The notes under the pieces were generated by a model, which did not search any database, was not told where the DNA came from, and was given only the letters and a program-made list of their open reading frames with translations. Of a stretch of 64,000 nt of DNA, positions 6,188 to 13,008 are shown piece by piece; position 1 is the first letter of the stretch, and every line of letters begins with the position of its first letter. The DNA is taken from contig NZ_FORC01000004.1 of assembly GCF_900113905.1 (NCBI RefSeq), forward strand, positions 434,001-498,000, written 5' to 3'. The stretch comes from Phytopseudomonas argentinensis. GTDB taxonomy: Bacteria > Pseudomonadota > Gammaproteobacteria > Pseudomonadales > Pseudomonadaceae. Position numbers and translations under genes: made by a program.

Positions 6188-7252
6188 ATGTTTACCACTG
6201 TTCTTGAAAAAATCCGAGCGAGCGGATTTAGTGGGCGGGAAGGATTGTTTACCTGGATATCCAGATCTCTGGACAAATCCTTATTCATATTATTCAACGT
6301 AACTGGGACTGCTTTATTCGCCCTGGGCGGAGCATTTGCTGGAAATTATAATATGCAAGAAAGCTGGCGAGCCGCCGATGGTGCGTCAGCTGTAATTGGA
6401 TTTCTTCTTACCAACCCGTATTTGGCAATTATATTTGGAATACTTCTAGCTCTTGCTGGCGGATATGGGATATACAAGGACCAAAACCGGCTACAAAGCA
6501 GGCTAGAAAGTCAAGTAGCCGACCAACACAAGTTGGAGCTGGATCATACCAACTCAATCATAGAACTTTCAGCAAAAATCGAAGTTGAGCAGAATCGCGG
6601 GACTCAGCTCCGGGCTGATCTTGACACTTCACTTCATGAACTTGAGAGAGTTAAGTCCCGGCTACTCGAGCTTCACAAAGAGCTAATTCAGAACTCACTT
6701 AAACATGCGTCAATACACCTATCATTCGGCACATTTGAAAGAATAACTCTTTTCAATGAGTATCAAGAAGAGCTTCACGTGATTGGCCGCTACTCACAAA
6801 ACCCTATTTACAACAAAGTAGCCCGGAAAAAATTCTCTGTTAACCAGGGAATAATTGGAATCGCTTGGAGGCATAATAGTTTTGAGGAACAACACTGCCC
6901 TGACGGCCTGGATGATGATCAAAAATACTGCGCATATATTTGCGAAAAATATCACATGCATGAATCAGATGTTAATAGATTAAGAATGAAGAGCTGCCGA
7001 TACATGGCATTCGCGGTAATGTCGGCAGGTTCTCATAAAGGTGTTATAGTATTCGAAAGCATTGATCCTGGCTTCTTCCAGAAGAGAGTAGATCTTAAGG
7101 CTGACATAAGTAAATATTTCTATGAATATCAGGGTATGTATGCCGCTTACATACAGGAAAGCCAAAGTCTGAATCGCGAGCTCATGGCAAGAGAAAGAAT
7201 GCATGGGCCATCTATCGAGGATGAGCTTAAAAAGGGTTTAACAAATGGATAG
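6188..7252 (+). CDS. Membrane-anchored coiled-coil protein with GAF-like domain (candidate effector or sensor)
   Basis: 354 residues. Two hydrophobic segments at about 31-52 (LFILFNVTGTALFALGGAF) and 69-95 (FLLTNPYLAIIFGILLALAG), a heptad-rich helix at about 97-170, and a GAF-like alpha/beta domain at about 172-292 (ERITLFNEYQEELHVIGRY, FSVNQGIIGIAWRH, GVIVFES). Cys237, Cys248, Cys252 and Cys270 cluster in that domain and might bind metal. Base composition is far lower in G+C than the flanking phage genes (23 of 60 in 6421-6480). It overlaps the Panacea gene by 8 bp and follows the repressor by 48 bp. I know no exact family. Membrane toxin, exclusion sensor or signalling protein are the options. 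Confidence 0.75.
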   Translation: MFTTVLEKIRASGFSGREGLFTWISRSLDKSLFILFNVTGTALFALGGAFAGNYNMQESWRAADGASAVIGFLLTNPYLAIIFGILLALAGGYGIYKDQNRLQSRLESQVADQHKLELDHTNSIIELSAKIEVEQNRGTQLRADLDTSLHELERVKSRLLELHKELIQNSLKHASIHLSFGTFERITLFNEYQEELHVIGRYSQNPIYNKVARKKFSVNQGIIGIAWRHNSFEEQHCPDGLDDDQKYCAYICEKYHMHESDVNRLRMKSCRYMAFAVMSAGSHKGVIVFESIDPGFFQKRVDLKADISKYFYEYQGMYAAYIQESQSLNRELMARERMHGPSIEDELKKGLTNG

Positions 7253-7715
7253 ATTACAAAACATAGTAGCCTACCTTTGTAATAATTATCCATACCCTGG
7301 CGAGCTATCGAAAGCCAGACTAACTAAGCTAGTTTATCTAGCTGACTGGATATCAGCACTATCTGACAACCAACAGCTTACAGATATACGGTGGATTTTT
7401 AATCATTACGGGCCATATGTCGAAGACATTATTTCCTCTACAAGATCCTCACCTTTGTTCAGAGTTGAAAACAGTGTCAATGATTATGGAGCAAGCAAGC
7501 AGCTGATTAAGTACATCGGATCGCCTTGGGATATAAGCGTAACTCACAGAGACTCTGAAATAATGGATTTTGTTATCAAAAAAACAAAAACATTATACTT
7601 CAATGACTTTATTGACTATGTGTACTCTACATATCCAATAACATCGAGCGAGAGGTACTCTGAACTTAATTTAGTCGAGCTTGCAAGACGCTACAGAAGC
7701 TCAGATAACTCTTGA
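7245..7715 (+). CDS. Panacea (DUF4065) domain protein, candidate antitoxin
   Basis: 156 residues. The Panacea/SocA-like signature is visible: LTKLVYLADW at 26-35 and RWIFNHYGPYVEDI at 49-62. It continues with a mostly helical C-terminus and includes TLYFNDFIDYVYSTYP (116-131). Proteins of this domain neutralise many unrelated toxins in two-gene operons. Here it overlaps the last 8 bp of the membrane-GAF gene, shares its low G+C, and is closed by a strong terminator at 7715-7744, so the two genes are a self-contained unit. The family call is good; the antitoxin role is inferred from the family and the arrangement. Confidence 0.8.
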   Translation: MDRLQNIVAYLCNNYPYPGELSKARLTKLVYLADWISALSDNQQLTDIRWIFNHYGPYVEDIISSTRSSPLFRVENSVNDYGASKQLIKYIGSPWDISVTHRDSEIMDFVIKKTKTLYFNDFIDYVYSTYPITSSERYSELNLVELARRYRSSDNS

Positions 7716-7744
7716 AAAAGCCCGGCCACCAGCCGGGCTTTTTC
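7715..7744 (+). terminator. Intrinsic terminator after the Panacea gene
   Basis: AAAAAGCCCGGC (7715-7726), a five-base loop, GCCGGGCTTTTT (7732-7743). The stem is perfect and begins at the last base of the Panacea stop codon. It separates the repressor/two-gene transcript from the SRAP gene. Confidence 0.9.
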
Positions 7745-7807
7745 ATTCCCCCTGCACTTCCCCTCCATGCCGCCGGTCTACCGATCACCTCACCCCAGGA
7801 GCTGATC

Positions 7808-8497
7808 ATGTGCGGCCGCTTTGTCCAATCGCTATCCCCTGCCGAATACGCCCAGAGCCTGAACCTCGACCTGTTCGATAGCGCGCCCATTGGCCGCTAC
7901 AACGTGGCGCCCACCACCGGCGTGCACGTCATCCATCAGGTGGGTGATCGCTACCGTGATTCGGTGGTGCCTTGGGGCTGGAAGCCGCACTGGGCAACTG
8001 GCGGGCGACCTGGCCCCATCAACGCCCGGCTGGAAACGGTCGCCACCAAGCCCTTCTTCCGGCCGATCTGGAAGAGCGGCCGCTGCATAGTCGGTGCTGA
8101 CGGCTGGTACGAATGGAAGACGGACCCGGACGACAAGAAGCGCAAGCAGCCCTACTTCATCCGCCTCAAGTCCGGCGAGCCGCTGCTGTTCGCCTGCATC
8201 GGCGAGCTGCCTCGCGGCGATGACGAGCCAGGCGCCAGCGACGGCTTCGTGATCCTCACCGGGGCCGCCGATGCCGGCCTGGTCGACGTGCACGACCGCA
8301 AGCCGCTCGTGCTATCGCCGGACTTCGCCCTGAGCTGGCTGTCCGGCGAGACCTCCGCGGACGATGCCCTGCACATCGCCGAGCACCAGGAGCTGCCCGC
8401 CGAGGCCTTCGAGTGGTACCCGGTCAGCCGGGACGTCGGCAATGTGCGCAATAAAGGCCCGCACCTGATCGAGCGGATCGACAACCCGCTGCTATGA
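7808..8497 (+). CDS. SRAP (HMCES/YedK) abasic-site protein
   Basis: 229 residues. I start at ATG 7808 because the family requires Cys at position 2 (MCGRF) after removal of Met1; the frame is open back to 7712, but that would bury the cysteine. The active-site set is complete: Cys2, Asn72 in INAR, Glu102 in GWYEWK and His162 in VHDRKP. SRAP proteins form a thiazolidine crosslink to abasic sites in single-stranded DNA, shielding them from error-prone processing. It overlaps the end of the convergent umuC gene by 6 bp. Carriage in a prophage beside umuDC makes this an SOS/DNA-damage island. Confidence 0.92.
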   Translation: MCGRFVQSLSPAEYAQSLNLDLFDSAPIGRYNVAPTTGVHVIHQVGDRYRDSVVPWGWKPHWATGGRPGPINARLETVATKPFFRPIWKSGRCIVGADGWYEWKTDPDDKKRKQPYFIRLKSGEPLLFACIGELPRGDDEPGASDGFVILTGAADAGLVDVHDRKPLVLSPDFALSWLSGETSADDALHIAEHQELPAEAFEWYPVSRDVGNVRNKGPHLIERIDNPLL

Positions 8498-9766
8498 CTG
8501 CACGCGCATCAGCTGGTCGAGCCGCGTTGTGTAGCTCTGGCTCAGCATCTCCTGCTTCATAGCCCATACCGGCGAGGCTGGCACGCATCCGGGCCGCAGC
8601 GTGCCGCGACCCCAGCGCGCGTTGATGCTGTCCAGCACGCCCATCACCTTCTGCGTTGCCGCCGGCTGCACCGGGGCGAACAGGTCGTCGGTGTACTCTC
8701 CTCGCTGCCGCAAATCCAGCAGCAGGATCTCCGCCTTACTGAACGCGAAGCCATGCTGGTAAAGCGCTTCCAGCCCATCCACCGCTGCCTTCGTGATGAT
8801 GCGCGTGTCATCGGTTGGGTAAGGCAGCTCCATCACCTGGCCGCGGGCGAACTTCGGCTCTTTCGGGTTGAACATGCCGGTGCGAATGCTCACCCGAACG
8901 CGCTTGCAGGTAGAACCCTGGGCACGCAGCTTCTCGCAGGCCCGCGCAGCATAGGTGGCGACCGCCTCACGGATCGGCGCCAGCTCTTTCAGCCGAATGC
9001 CGAACATACGGCTGCAGCAGATCTCTTGCTTCGGCGGCGCCGCGTCTTCCAGCTCCAGGCATGAGGTGCCGCGCAGCTCCCGTGCCGTTTTCTCCACCAC
9101 CACGCTGAACTTCGAGCGCAGCGTCCAGGCGTCCGCCTGGGCCAGGTCCCATGCCGTTTTGATTTTCATGGCGTGCAGGTGCTCGGTCATGCGCCGGCCA
9201 ATGCCCCACACCTCGCTCACCTCCACCGCGCGCAGCAGCTTGTCGCGCCGCTCCGGGTCGAGAATGTCCACCACTCCGCCCGTCTGCCGCTGCCAGCGCT
9301 TGGCCGCGTGGTTCGCCAGCTTGGCCAGCGTCTTGGTTCCGGCGATGCCGACACCGGTCGGGATGCCCGTCAGCTTCAGCACCTGGGCGCGCAGCGTTCG
9401 CCCCAGCGCTTCTAACTGCCCGGGCGGTATGCCGGTCAGCTCGGCGAACGCCTCGTCGATGCTGTACACCTCGAGCGCCGGCACCAGGCCCTCGATCACA
9501 GTCATCACGCGCTGGCTCATGTCACCGTACAACGCATAGTTCGAGCTGAACGCCAGCACCCCCTTCTCGCGAAGAAAGTCCTCAACCAGGTGGTAGGGCT
9601 CCCCCATCTTCACGAACGGCTTTGCGTCCGCGCTACGCGCGATGATGCAGCCGTCGTTATTGCTCAGCACCACGATGGGCGTGCGCTGCAGGTCGGGCCG
9701 GAACACCCGCTCGCAGCTTGCGTAAAACGAATTGCAGTCGACCAGCGCGAATACCCGTTCAGTCAT
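8492..9766 (-). CDS. umuC: UmuC-type Y-family DNA polymerase
   Basis: 424 residues, the usual UmuC length. The palm motifs are present: DCNSFYASCE beginning at Asp10 and YSIDEAF with Asp104-Glu105, the metal ligands. Little-finger and C-terminal regions follow (CKRVRVSIRTGMF). As the catalytic subunit of Pol V it performs translesion synthesis with processed UmuD. It overlaps umuD by 8 bp and ends convergent with the SRAP gene. It is expressed from the LexA-box promoter near 10.58 kb. Being phage-borne, it may raise mutation on induction or support phage replication on damaged templates. Confidence 0.95.
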   Translation of the reverse strand: MTERVFALVDCNSFYASCERVFRPDLQRTPIVVLSNNDGCIIARSADAKPFVKMGEPYHLVEDFLREKGVLAFSSNYALYGDMSQRVMTVIEGLVPALEVYSIDEAFAELTGIPPGQLEALGRTLRAQVLKLTGIPTGVGIAGTKTLAKLANHAAKRWQRQTGGVVDILDPERRDKLLRAVEVSEVWGIGRRMTEHLHAMKIKTAWDLAQADAWTLRSKFSVVVEKTARELRGTSCLELEDAAPPKQEICCSRMFGIRLKELAPIREAVATYAARACEKLRAQGSTCKRVRVSIRTGMFNPKEPKFARGQVMELPYPTDDTRIITKAAVDGLEALYQHGFAFSKAEILLLDLRQRGEYTDDLFAPVQPAATQKVMGVLDSINARWGRGTLRPGCVPASPVWAMKQEMLSQSYTTRLDQLMRVQS

Positions 9767-10202
9767 CGTCGTGGCACCTCACGCTGAAGCGCACCACACC
9801 CCAGATCGCCAGTTCATCGCCGTCCAGAACGTAGCGCGGCGCGTATTCCGGATTCTCCGAGCGCAGCACGATCTGGTCGCTCTCCCGGCAGAAGCGTTTA
9901 GCGATCGGCTCCCCGTTGAGGGCGGCGACCACGATCTGCCTGTGCTTGGCTTCGGCCGAGCGATCCACCACCAGCAGGTCACCGTCGAAGATGCCGGCGC
10001 CCTTCAAGCTCTCCCCGCACACGCGCACCAGGTAGGTGTGCGGCGCGCGAAGCTGGAACAGCTCGTCGAGTGAGATCTCCTGCTCCAGGTGATCCTGTGC
10101 CGGGCTGGGGAAGCCAGCCGGCACCTTGAACGAATACAGCGGCAGCTTGGCGCCCGGGGCGAACGCCCCACCAACCACTTTCACGCCATCGATAATTGCC
10201 AT
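9759..10202 (-). CDS. umuD: UmuD-type S24 peptidase, Pol V accessory subunit
   Basis: 147 residues. The self-cleavage region AGFPSPAQDH places the scissile bond at Ala29-Gly30, matching the Cys-Gly of E. coli UmuD. Catalytic Ser65 (CGESLKG, where most relatives have GDSM) and Lys102 (IAKRF) are present. RecA-activated cleavage gives UmuD', which joins UmuC as Pol V. It lies 27 bp downstream of the DUF1654 gene and overlaps umuC by 8 bp, so one SOS transcript carries all three. Confidence 0.95.
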   Translation of the reverse strand: MAIIDGVKVVGGAFAPGAKLPLYSFKVPAGFPSPAQDHLEQEISLDELFQLRAPHTYLVRVCGESLKGAGIFDGDLLVVDRSAEAKHRQIVVAALNGEPIAKRFCRESDQIVLRSENPEYAPRYVLDGDELAIWGVVRFSVRCHDDD

Positions 10203-10229
10203 TTCAATCGAACCTCGAAGCAGGCGCCG

Positions 10230-10553
10230 TTAGAACGGTGCCGCCTCCTCCTCAGCCTCAGCTGCACCGCCCTCTTCCCTGTCGAACACCGCGTCCATAT
10301 CGCCTGGCTTCTCCCACTGCAGGATCACCGACCCCTCGTCGTCGAAATCCATCTGCAGCCCGTCCGTCTCGGCCAGCAGATCCATGATCGTGCCCCAGGC
10401 CTCGTCGTTGTCCGTGTCCAGCCGGTGAATGCGCACTCGCCTGCCCAGTTGCGCAATAGGCGAATTGATCATCGCCGACACCCGCAACCCCAGTATTTCC
10501 GAGCCCGTCAGCGGCTCCTGTTCGGTTCTCAACATCACGTTTTGCGCTGCCAT
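10230..10553 (-). CDS. DUF1654 protein, first gene of the SOS operon
   Basis: 107 residues from the ATG at 10553, which has GGGAGG five bases upstream. The longer frame from 10583 would run through the LexA box and is rejected. The sequence LGLRVSAMINSPIAQ followed by IHRLDTDNDEAW and DDEGSVILQWE fits DUF1654, a family I know from Pseudomonas and its mobile elements, without known function. The C-terminal tail is Glu/Ala-rich. As leader of the umuDC operon it may modulate the mutagenesis complex; that is inference. Confidence 0.8.
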   Translation of the reverse strand: MAAQNVMLRTEQEPLTGSEILGLRVSAMINSPIAQLGRRVRIHRLDTDNDEAWGTIMDLLAETDGLQMDFDDEGSVILQWEKPGDMDAVFDREEGGAAEAEEEAAPF

Positions 10554-10571
10554 AAACACCTCCCCGGTGTA

Positions 10572-10587
10572 CTGTATGAACATACAG
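10572..10587. promoter_or_regulatory. LexA box of the DUF1654-umuDC operon
   Basis: CTGTATGAACATACAG, a CTG-N10-CAG SOS box, extended by TA...TA on both sides. It ends 19 bp before the DUF1654 start codon. On the minus strand TTGTTT (10600-10605) and TATGTT (10579-10584) could be the -35 and -10, so LexA would cover the -10 while the phage operator at 10603-10614 touches the -35. Confidence 0.88.
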
Positions 10588-10602
10588 TACTAACATTTAA
10601 AA

Positions 10603-10657
10603 CAAGCTTGCTTGCATTCAATGCACAAGCATGCTTTTATATTTGCAAGCCCGCTTG
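10603..10657. promoter_or_regulatory. oL-like cluster of three phage operators and early promoter
   Basis: Three sites related to the oR palindrome: CAAGCTTGCTTG (10603-10614), CAAGCATGCTTT (10626-10637) and CAAGCCCGCTTG (10646-10657). Centre spacings are 23 and 20 bp; the 23 bp equals the oR spacing. A plus-strand promoter can be drawn inside them (TTGCAT 10612-10617, 17-bp spacer, TTTTAT 10635-10640). The repressor would therefore silence the rightward early operon and could also affect the divergent SOS operon. Confidence 0.78.
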
Positions 10658-10683
10658 TATTGCCGGGCACGCCGCAAGGCACC

Positions 10684-10728
10684 GCTCTTTAACAACCAGC
10701 GCCATGAACAGCTAGCCGGGCAACCGGC
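10684..10728 (+). promoter_or_regulatory. nut-like antitermination element: boxA plus GNRA-loop hairpin
   Basis: GCTCTTTAACAA at 10684-10695 is the boxA core of bacterial rRNA leaders, the RNA site of NusB/NusE. Nineteen bases later GCCGG (10715-10719), loop GCAA (10720-10723) and CCGGC (10724-10728) form a perfect hairpin with a GNRA tetraloop, the fold adopted by lambdoid boxB. It lies in the leader of the rightward early operon, just after the operators. No N-like protein was identified, so host Nus factors alone may act. Confidence 0.6.
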
Positions 10729-10964
10729 GAGGCAGCCCCGGCCATCACCTGTGGGGCGACAGAAAGTCAGGTGAGTAACACACCGCAGCGCGCGCCAGCG
10801 ACCGGCGTATTGCAGCAGAGCCAACAGAGGGGCCGAGCCGCAAACGAGGTGCAGACCGAACCGCGCGAATGACCTGGCAGCGCTGCGCAGCAACACCCGA
10901 TTTCACTGGCTGGCCTTCCACCGAGGGCCAGACGGGAAATCAACCGAACAGCAAGGAGCGGGAC

Positions 10965-11711
10965 ATGAGCAAGCAGACACTGGAGCAGCTACTGGTCGAG
11001 CGCGTAACGGCATTCGCAGAAAGCGGCAAACCGGCAGAGATCATCGATGAGCACGTGCAAGTGATGTTCACCAAGGTCATCGATAACTGCTTTGGCCGTT
11101 ACGGCGACATGGGCAAGCAGGTCGAAGAGGCAATCAAGGCCGCGCTGCCGGCCAACCTCGGTTCGGTATTCGAGCTGACCCGATACAACGCCATGGTCGC
11201 CAAGGCGCTGCAGGAGCGCTGGGAAAATAGCGGGGTCGAGGCGGACATGGTGCGCCGCGCTCAAGAATCGATCGACGAGGTACTGAAGAAGGATCAGATG
11301 CCGGAATTCATCAGCCTCCACGATCTGATGGAAGCGTTTGTCGAAGAGCACAAAGAGAGCGCCGCTGAAAATCACTGGGAAGCGCCGGATATCCGCTTCC
11401 AAGAGTCCGAATACGGTGGGCTGCACATCTACTTCGACAAGCAGCCAGATGAAGGCATCTCCCGTGGCCGTAGCGAGTACAGCCTGGATAACGCCATTCA
11501 CATCTCCTTCGACCTCCGTACGCCCGAGCGCGACGAGCGCGGCAACAAGATCGGTTCTGTTTATGCCGCGCGGCTCGATGGCGACAAGATCGGCCAGGTC
11601 ATCAAGTTCCGTTCGAAGTTCGACAAGCTCGTCGCTGCCCTCTACTACGGGGCCAGCAAGGTTGTCGTCGATTGCGACCATGACGATTTCAGCTACGGCA
11701 TCTACGACTGA
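10965..11711 (+). CDS. Hypothetical early phage protein, 248 aa
   Basis: The start at 10965 (MSKQTLEQLLVERV) has an aaggagcggg ribosome site; the frame upstream is leader. The N-terminal 150 residues look helical (FTKVIDNCFGRYGDMGKQVE; FVEEHKESAAENHW). The C-terminal 90 residues look beta-rich and end in an acidic VVVDCDHDDFSYGIYD. I know no named domain. As the first gene after the early promoter it may be a takeover or anti-host function, but this is position-based only. Confidence 0.75.
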   Translation: MSKQTLEQLLVERVTAFAESGKPAEIIDEHVQVMFTKVIDNCFGRYGDMGKQVEEAIKAALPANLGSVFELTRYNAMVAKALQERWENSGVEADMVRRAQESIDEVLKKDQMPEFISLHDLMEAFVEEHKESAAENHWEAPDIRFQESEYGGLHIYFDKQPDEGISRGRSEYSLDNAIHISFDLRTPERDERGNKIGSVYAARLDGDKIGQVIKFRSKFDKLVAALYYGASKVVVDCDHDDFSYGIYD

Positions 11712-11725
11712 TCTAAACGCAACGT

Positions 11726-11839
11726 GCGCGGCCCAAATGGCCGCGCCATCCACTCCGAAACCGCATCGGCCAGCCGCCAAGCCTGCGCTATTCACGCAGG
11801 GTTTGGTCACCCGCGCTTGGCGGCTGGGCCAATGCGGTT
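11726..11839. repeat. Hairpin and long inverted repeat between two early genes
   Basis: A perfect hairpin, GCGCGGCC (11726-11733) and GGCCGCGC (11739-11746), is followed by a large inverted repeat: AACCGCAT...GCCAAG at 11759-11781 pairs with CTTGGCGG...GCGGTT at 11816-11839, 23-24 bases per arm with one bulge. Nested inside is CCTGCG (11782-11787) with CGCAGG (11795-11800). No T-run follows, so it is not a standard terminator. It may be an RNA-processing or attenuation structure or a small RNA. Confidence 0.65.
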
Positions 11840-11859
11840 ACCCACGACAAGGAAGCACC

Positions 11860-12234
11860 ATGCCCAACACCATCACCGTCGCCGGCTGGAAGGGCCGGCT
11901 TGATGCAGGCCTGCCGCGCCGGCAGCTCGAAGCCGTGCTGCTGGCCGCCACGGACAAAACAGCCAAGGAAATCGCCCGCGCCATGACCATCAGCCCCGAC
12001 GGCGCGCGCCAGCTGCTCGACGCCGCCCGATTCAAGCTCGGCATGCAGCGGACCACCCGCGGCACCGTGCTCGAAGCCTGGAAGCGCGGAATCATCGCCC
12101 CGCTCGCCATCGCCCTGCTGCTGGGCAGCGGCCACAACCAACCCACCAACCCCATCCGCCGCCCCACCGGGCCGCGCACCACCTACCAGGTGCGCGTGGC
12201 CCGCAAAGTGGACGAGCTGGCGTTCGTTGCCTGA
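11860..12234 (+). CDS. LuxR-type HTH protein with C-terminal hydrophobic helix
   Basis: 124 residues from the ATG at 11860, preceded by aaggaag. The segment AVLLAATDKTAKEIARAMTI (residues 26-45), followed by SPDGARQLLDAARFKLGMQR, matches the LuxR/GerE helix-turn-helix, here without any receiver or ligand domain. A hydrophobic stretch (IIAPLAIALLLGSG) follows and could be a membrane helix or a dimer interface. The C-terminus is basic. Similar short LuxR-like proteins occur in Pseudomonas phages. It probably regulates early or host genes. Confidence 0.7.
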   Translation: MPNTITVAGWKGRLDAGLPRRQLEAVLLAATDKTAKEIARAMTISPDGARQLLDAARFKLGMQRTTRGTVLEAWKRGIIAPLAIALLLGSGHNQPTNPIRRPTGPRTTYQVRVARKVDELAFVA

Positions 12235-12249
12235 GGCAAGGAGATCGTC

Positions 12250-13008
12250 ATGAGTGATCAACAGTTGCTGCCGTGCCCCTTCTGCGGAAAAAACGATGCT
12301 CTCGTCGAGCGCCTCGATAACAGTTCTTCGATGGTCATTTGCCAGGCCATGCTGGATGAGCATTCAGCATGTATGGCCCGCGGCCCGGTTGGCATCCAAG
12401 ACGATGACGGCGAAGAACAACCCGGCTATGCGGCTGCGGTTCGTGAGTGGAATGCCCGCGCCCAGTTGCCGAGCGCTGGCGGGGCGGTGCCGGAGAGCTG
12501 GAAGCTGGTACCGGTCGTGCCGACCGATGCGATGATAAGCGGCGCCTGGAACGAGCCAGAGGCAGGTCACGATAACTACATCACCAAGACCTGGGCCGGA
12601 ATGCTCGGCGCCGCCCCGCACCCTGCAAGCGGTGAGCGGTTGGCAGTTAAGCGCTACGAGCGGGATGCAGTTGCAGGTCATAGCGACGTTGAGATCGTAG
12701 TGACTGGGATAATTCACCATGACCATGGGCCAAACTTGGCAGAAGCGCTCGCAAGACTGGCGTACCGCGTGGCCAAGTTTCACAGTCTGGAAGCACCGAC
12801 TCTATCCGAATCGCCAGCAGCGCAGGACGTGAGCGAACTCATGCGCCAGCACCGCATTGCGGTGACGCCCGAGCACGAGGGCCAGTGGCACGCCGATCTG
12901 TACGGCGAGGAGTCGGAGCCCCTGGCTCGCGCCGAAGCTGCTACGCCGGAGGCCGCCGTGCATGCGGTCATTGCCGCGCACCGCGCCAAGCAGGGAGAGC
13001 AATCATGA
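12250..13008 (+). CDS. Lar-like zinc-finger protein with variable C-terminus
   Basis: 252 residues. The N-terminus has the Lar (restriction alleviation) pattern: LPCPFCGK with Cys9 and Cys12, further Cys31 and Cys41, and the closing AAAVREWNAR at 61-70. Lar proteins in Rac-type prophages reduce host type I restriction, though most members are untested. The rest is a mosaic with a phrase typical of small phage proteins (SWKLVPVVPTDAM) and a C-terminal AVIAAHRAK. Three blocks are nearly identical in DNA to the gene at 19572. It overlaps the exonuclease gene as ATGA. Confidence 0.7.
   Translation: MSDQQLLPCPFCGKNDALVERLDNSSSMVICQAMLDEHSACMARGPVGIQDDDGEEQPGYAAAVREWNARAQLPSAGGAVPESWKLVPVVPTDAMISGAWNEPEAGHDNYITKTWAGMLGAAPHPASGERLAVKRYERDAVAGHSDVEIVVTGIIHHDHGPNLAEALARLAYRVAKFHSLEAPTLSESPAAQDVSELMRQHRIAVTPEHEGQWHADLYGEESEPLARAEAATPEAAVHAVIAAHRAKQGEQS

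Larger units (their letters stand above)
10584..10964. other. 381-bp divergent control region without genes
   Basis: This stretch holds the end of the LexA box, the three operators, the boxA/hairpin element and an untranslated leader of about 230 bases before the first rightward gene. Frames crossing 10618-10964 on either strand lack plausible starts and domain content. I see no gene in it. Confidence 0.7.

Noticed and set aside
6184..6190. ATG at 6184 as an alternative start for the membrane-GAF gene
   Set aside because: It is in a different frame from the 354-residue product and leads to a short unrelated peptide.
7712..7807. Upstream extension of the SRAP gene
   Set aside because: It would lie within the terminator hairpin and move the catalytic cysteine away from position 2.
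10554..10583. Longer start for the DUF1654 gene
   Set aside because: The extra codons coincide with the LexA box, and the GGGAGG ribosome site precedes the inner ATG.
11726..11746. Hairpin as a rho-independent terminator of the first early gene
   Set aside because: No T-run follows the stem.
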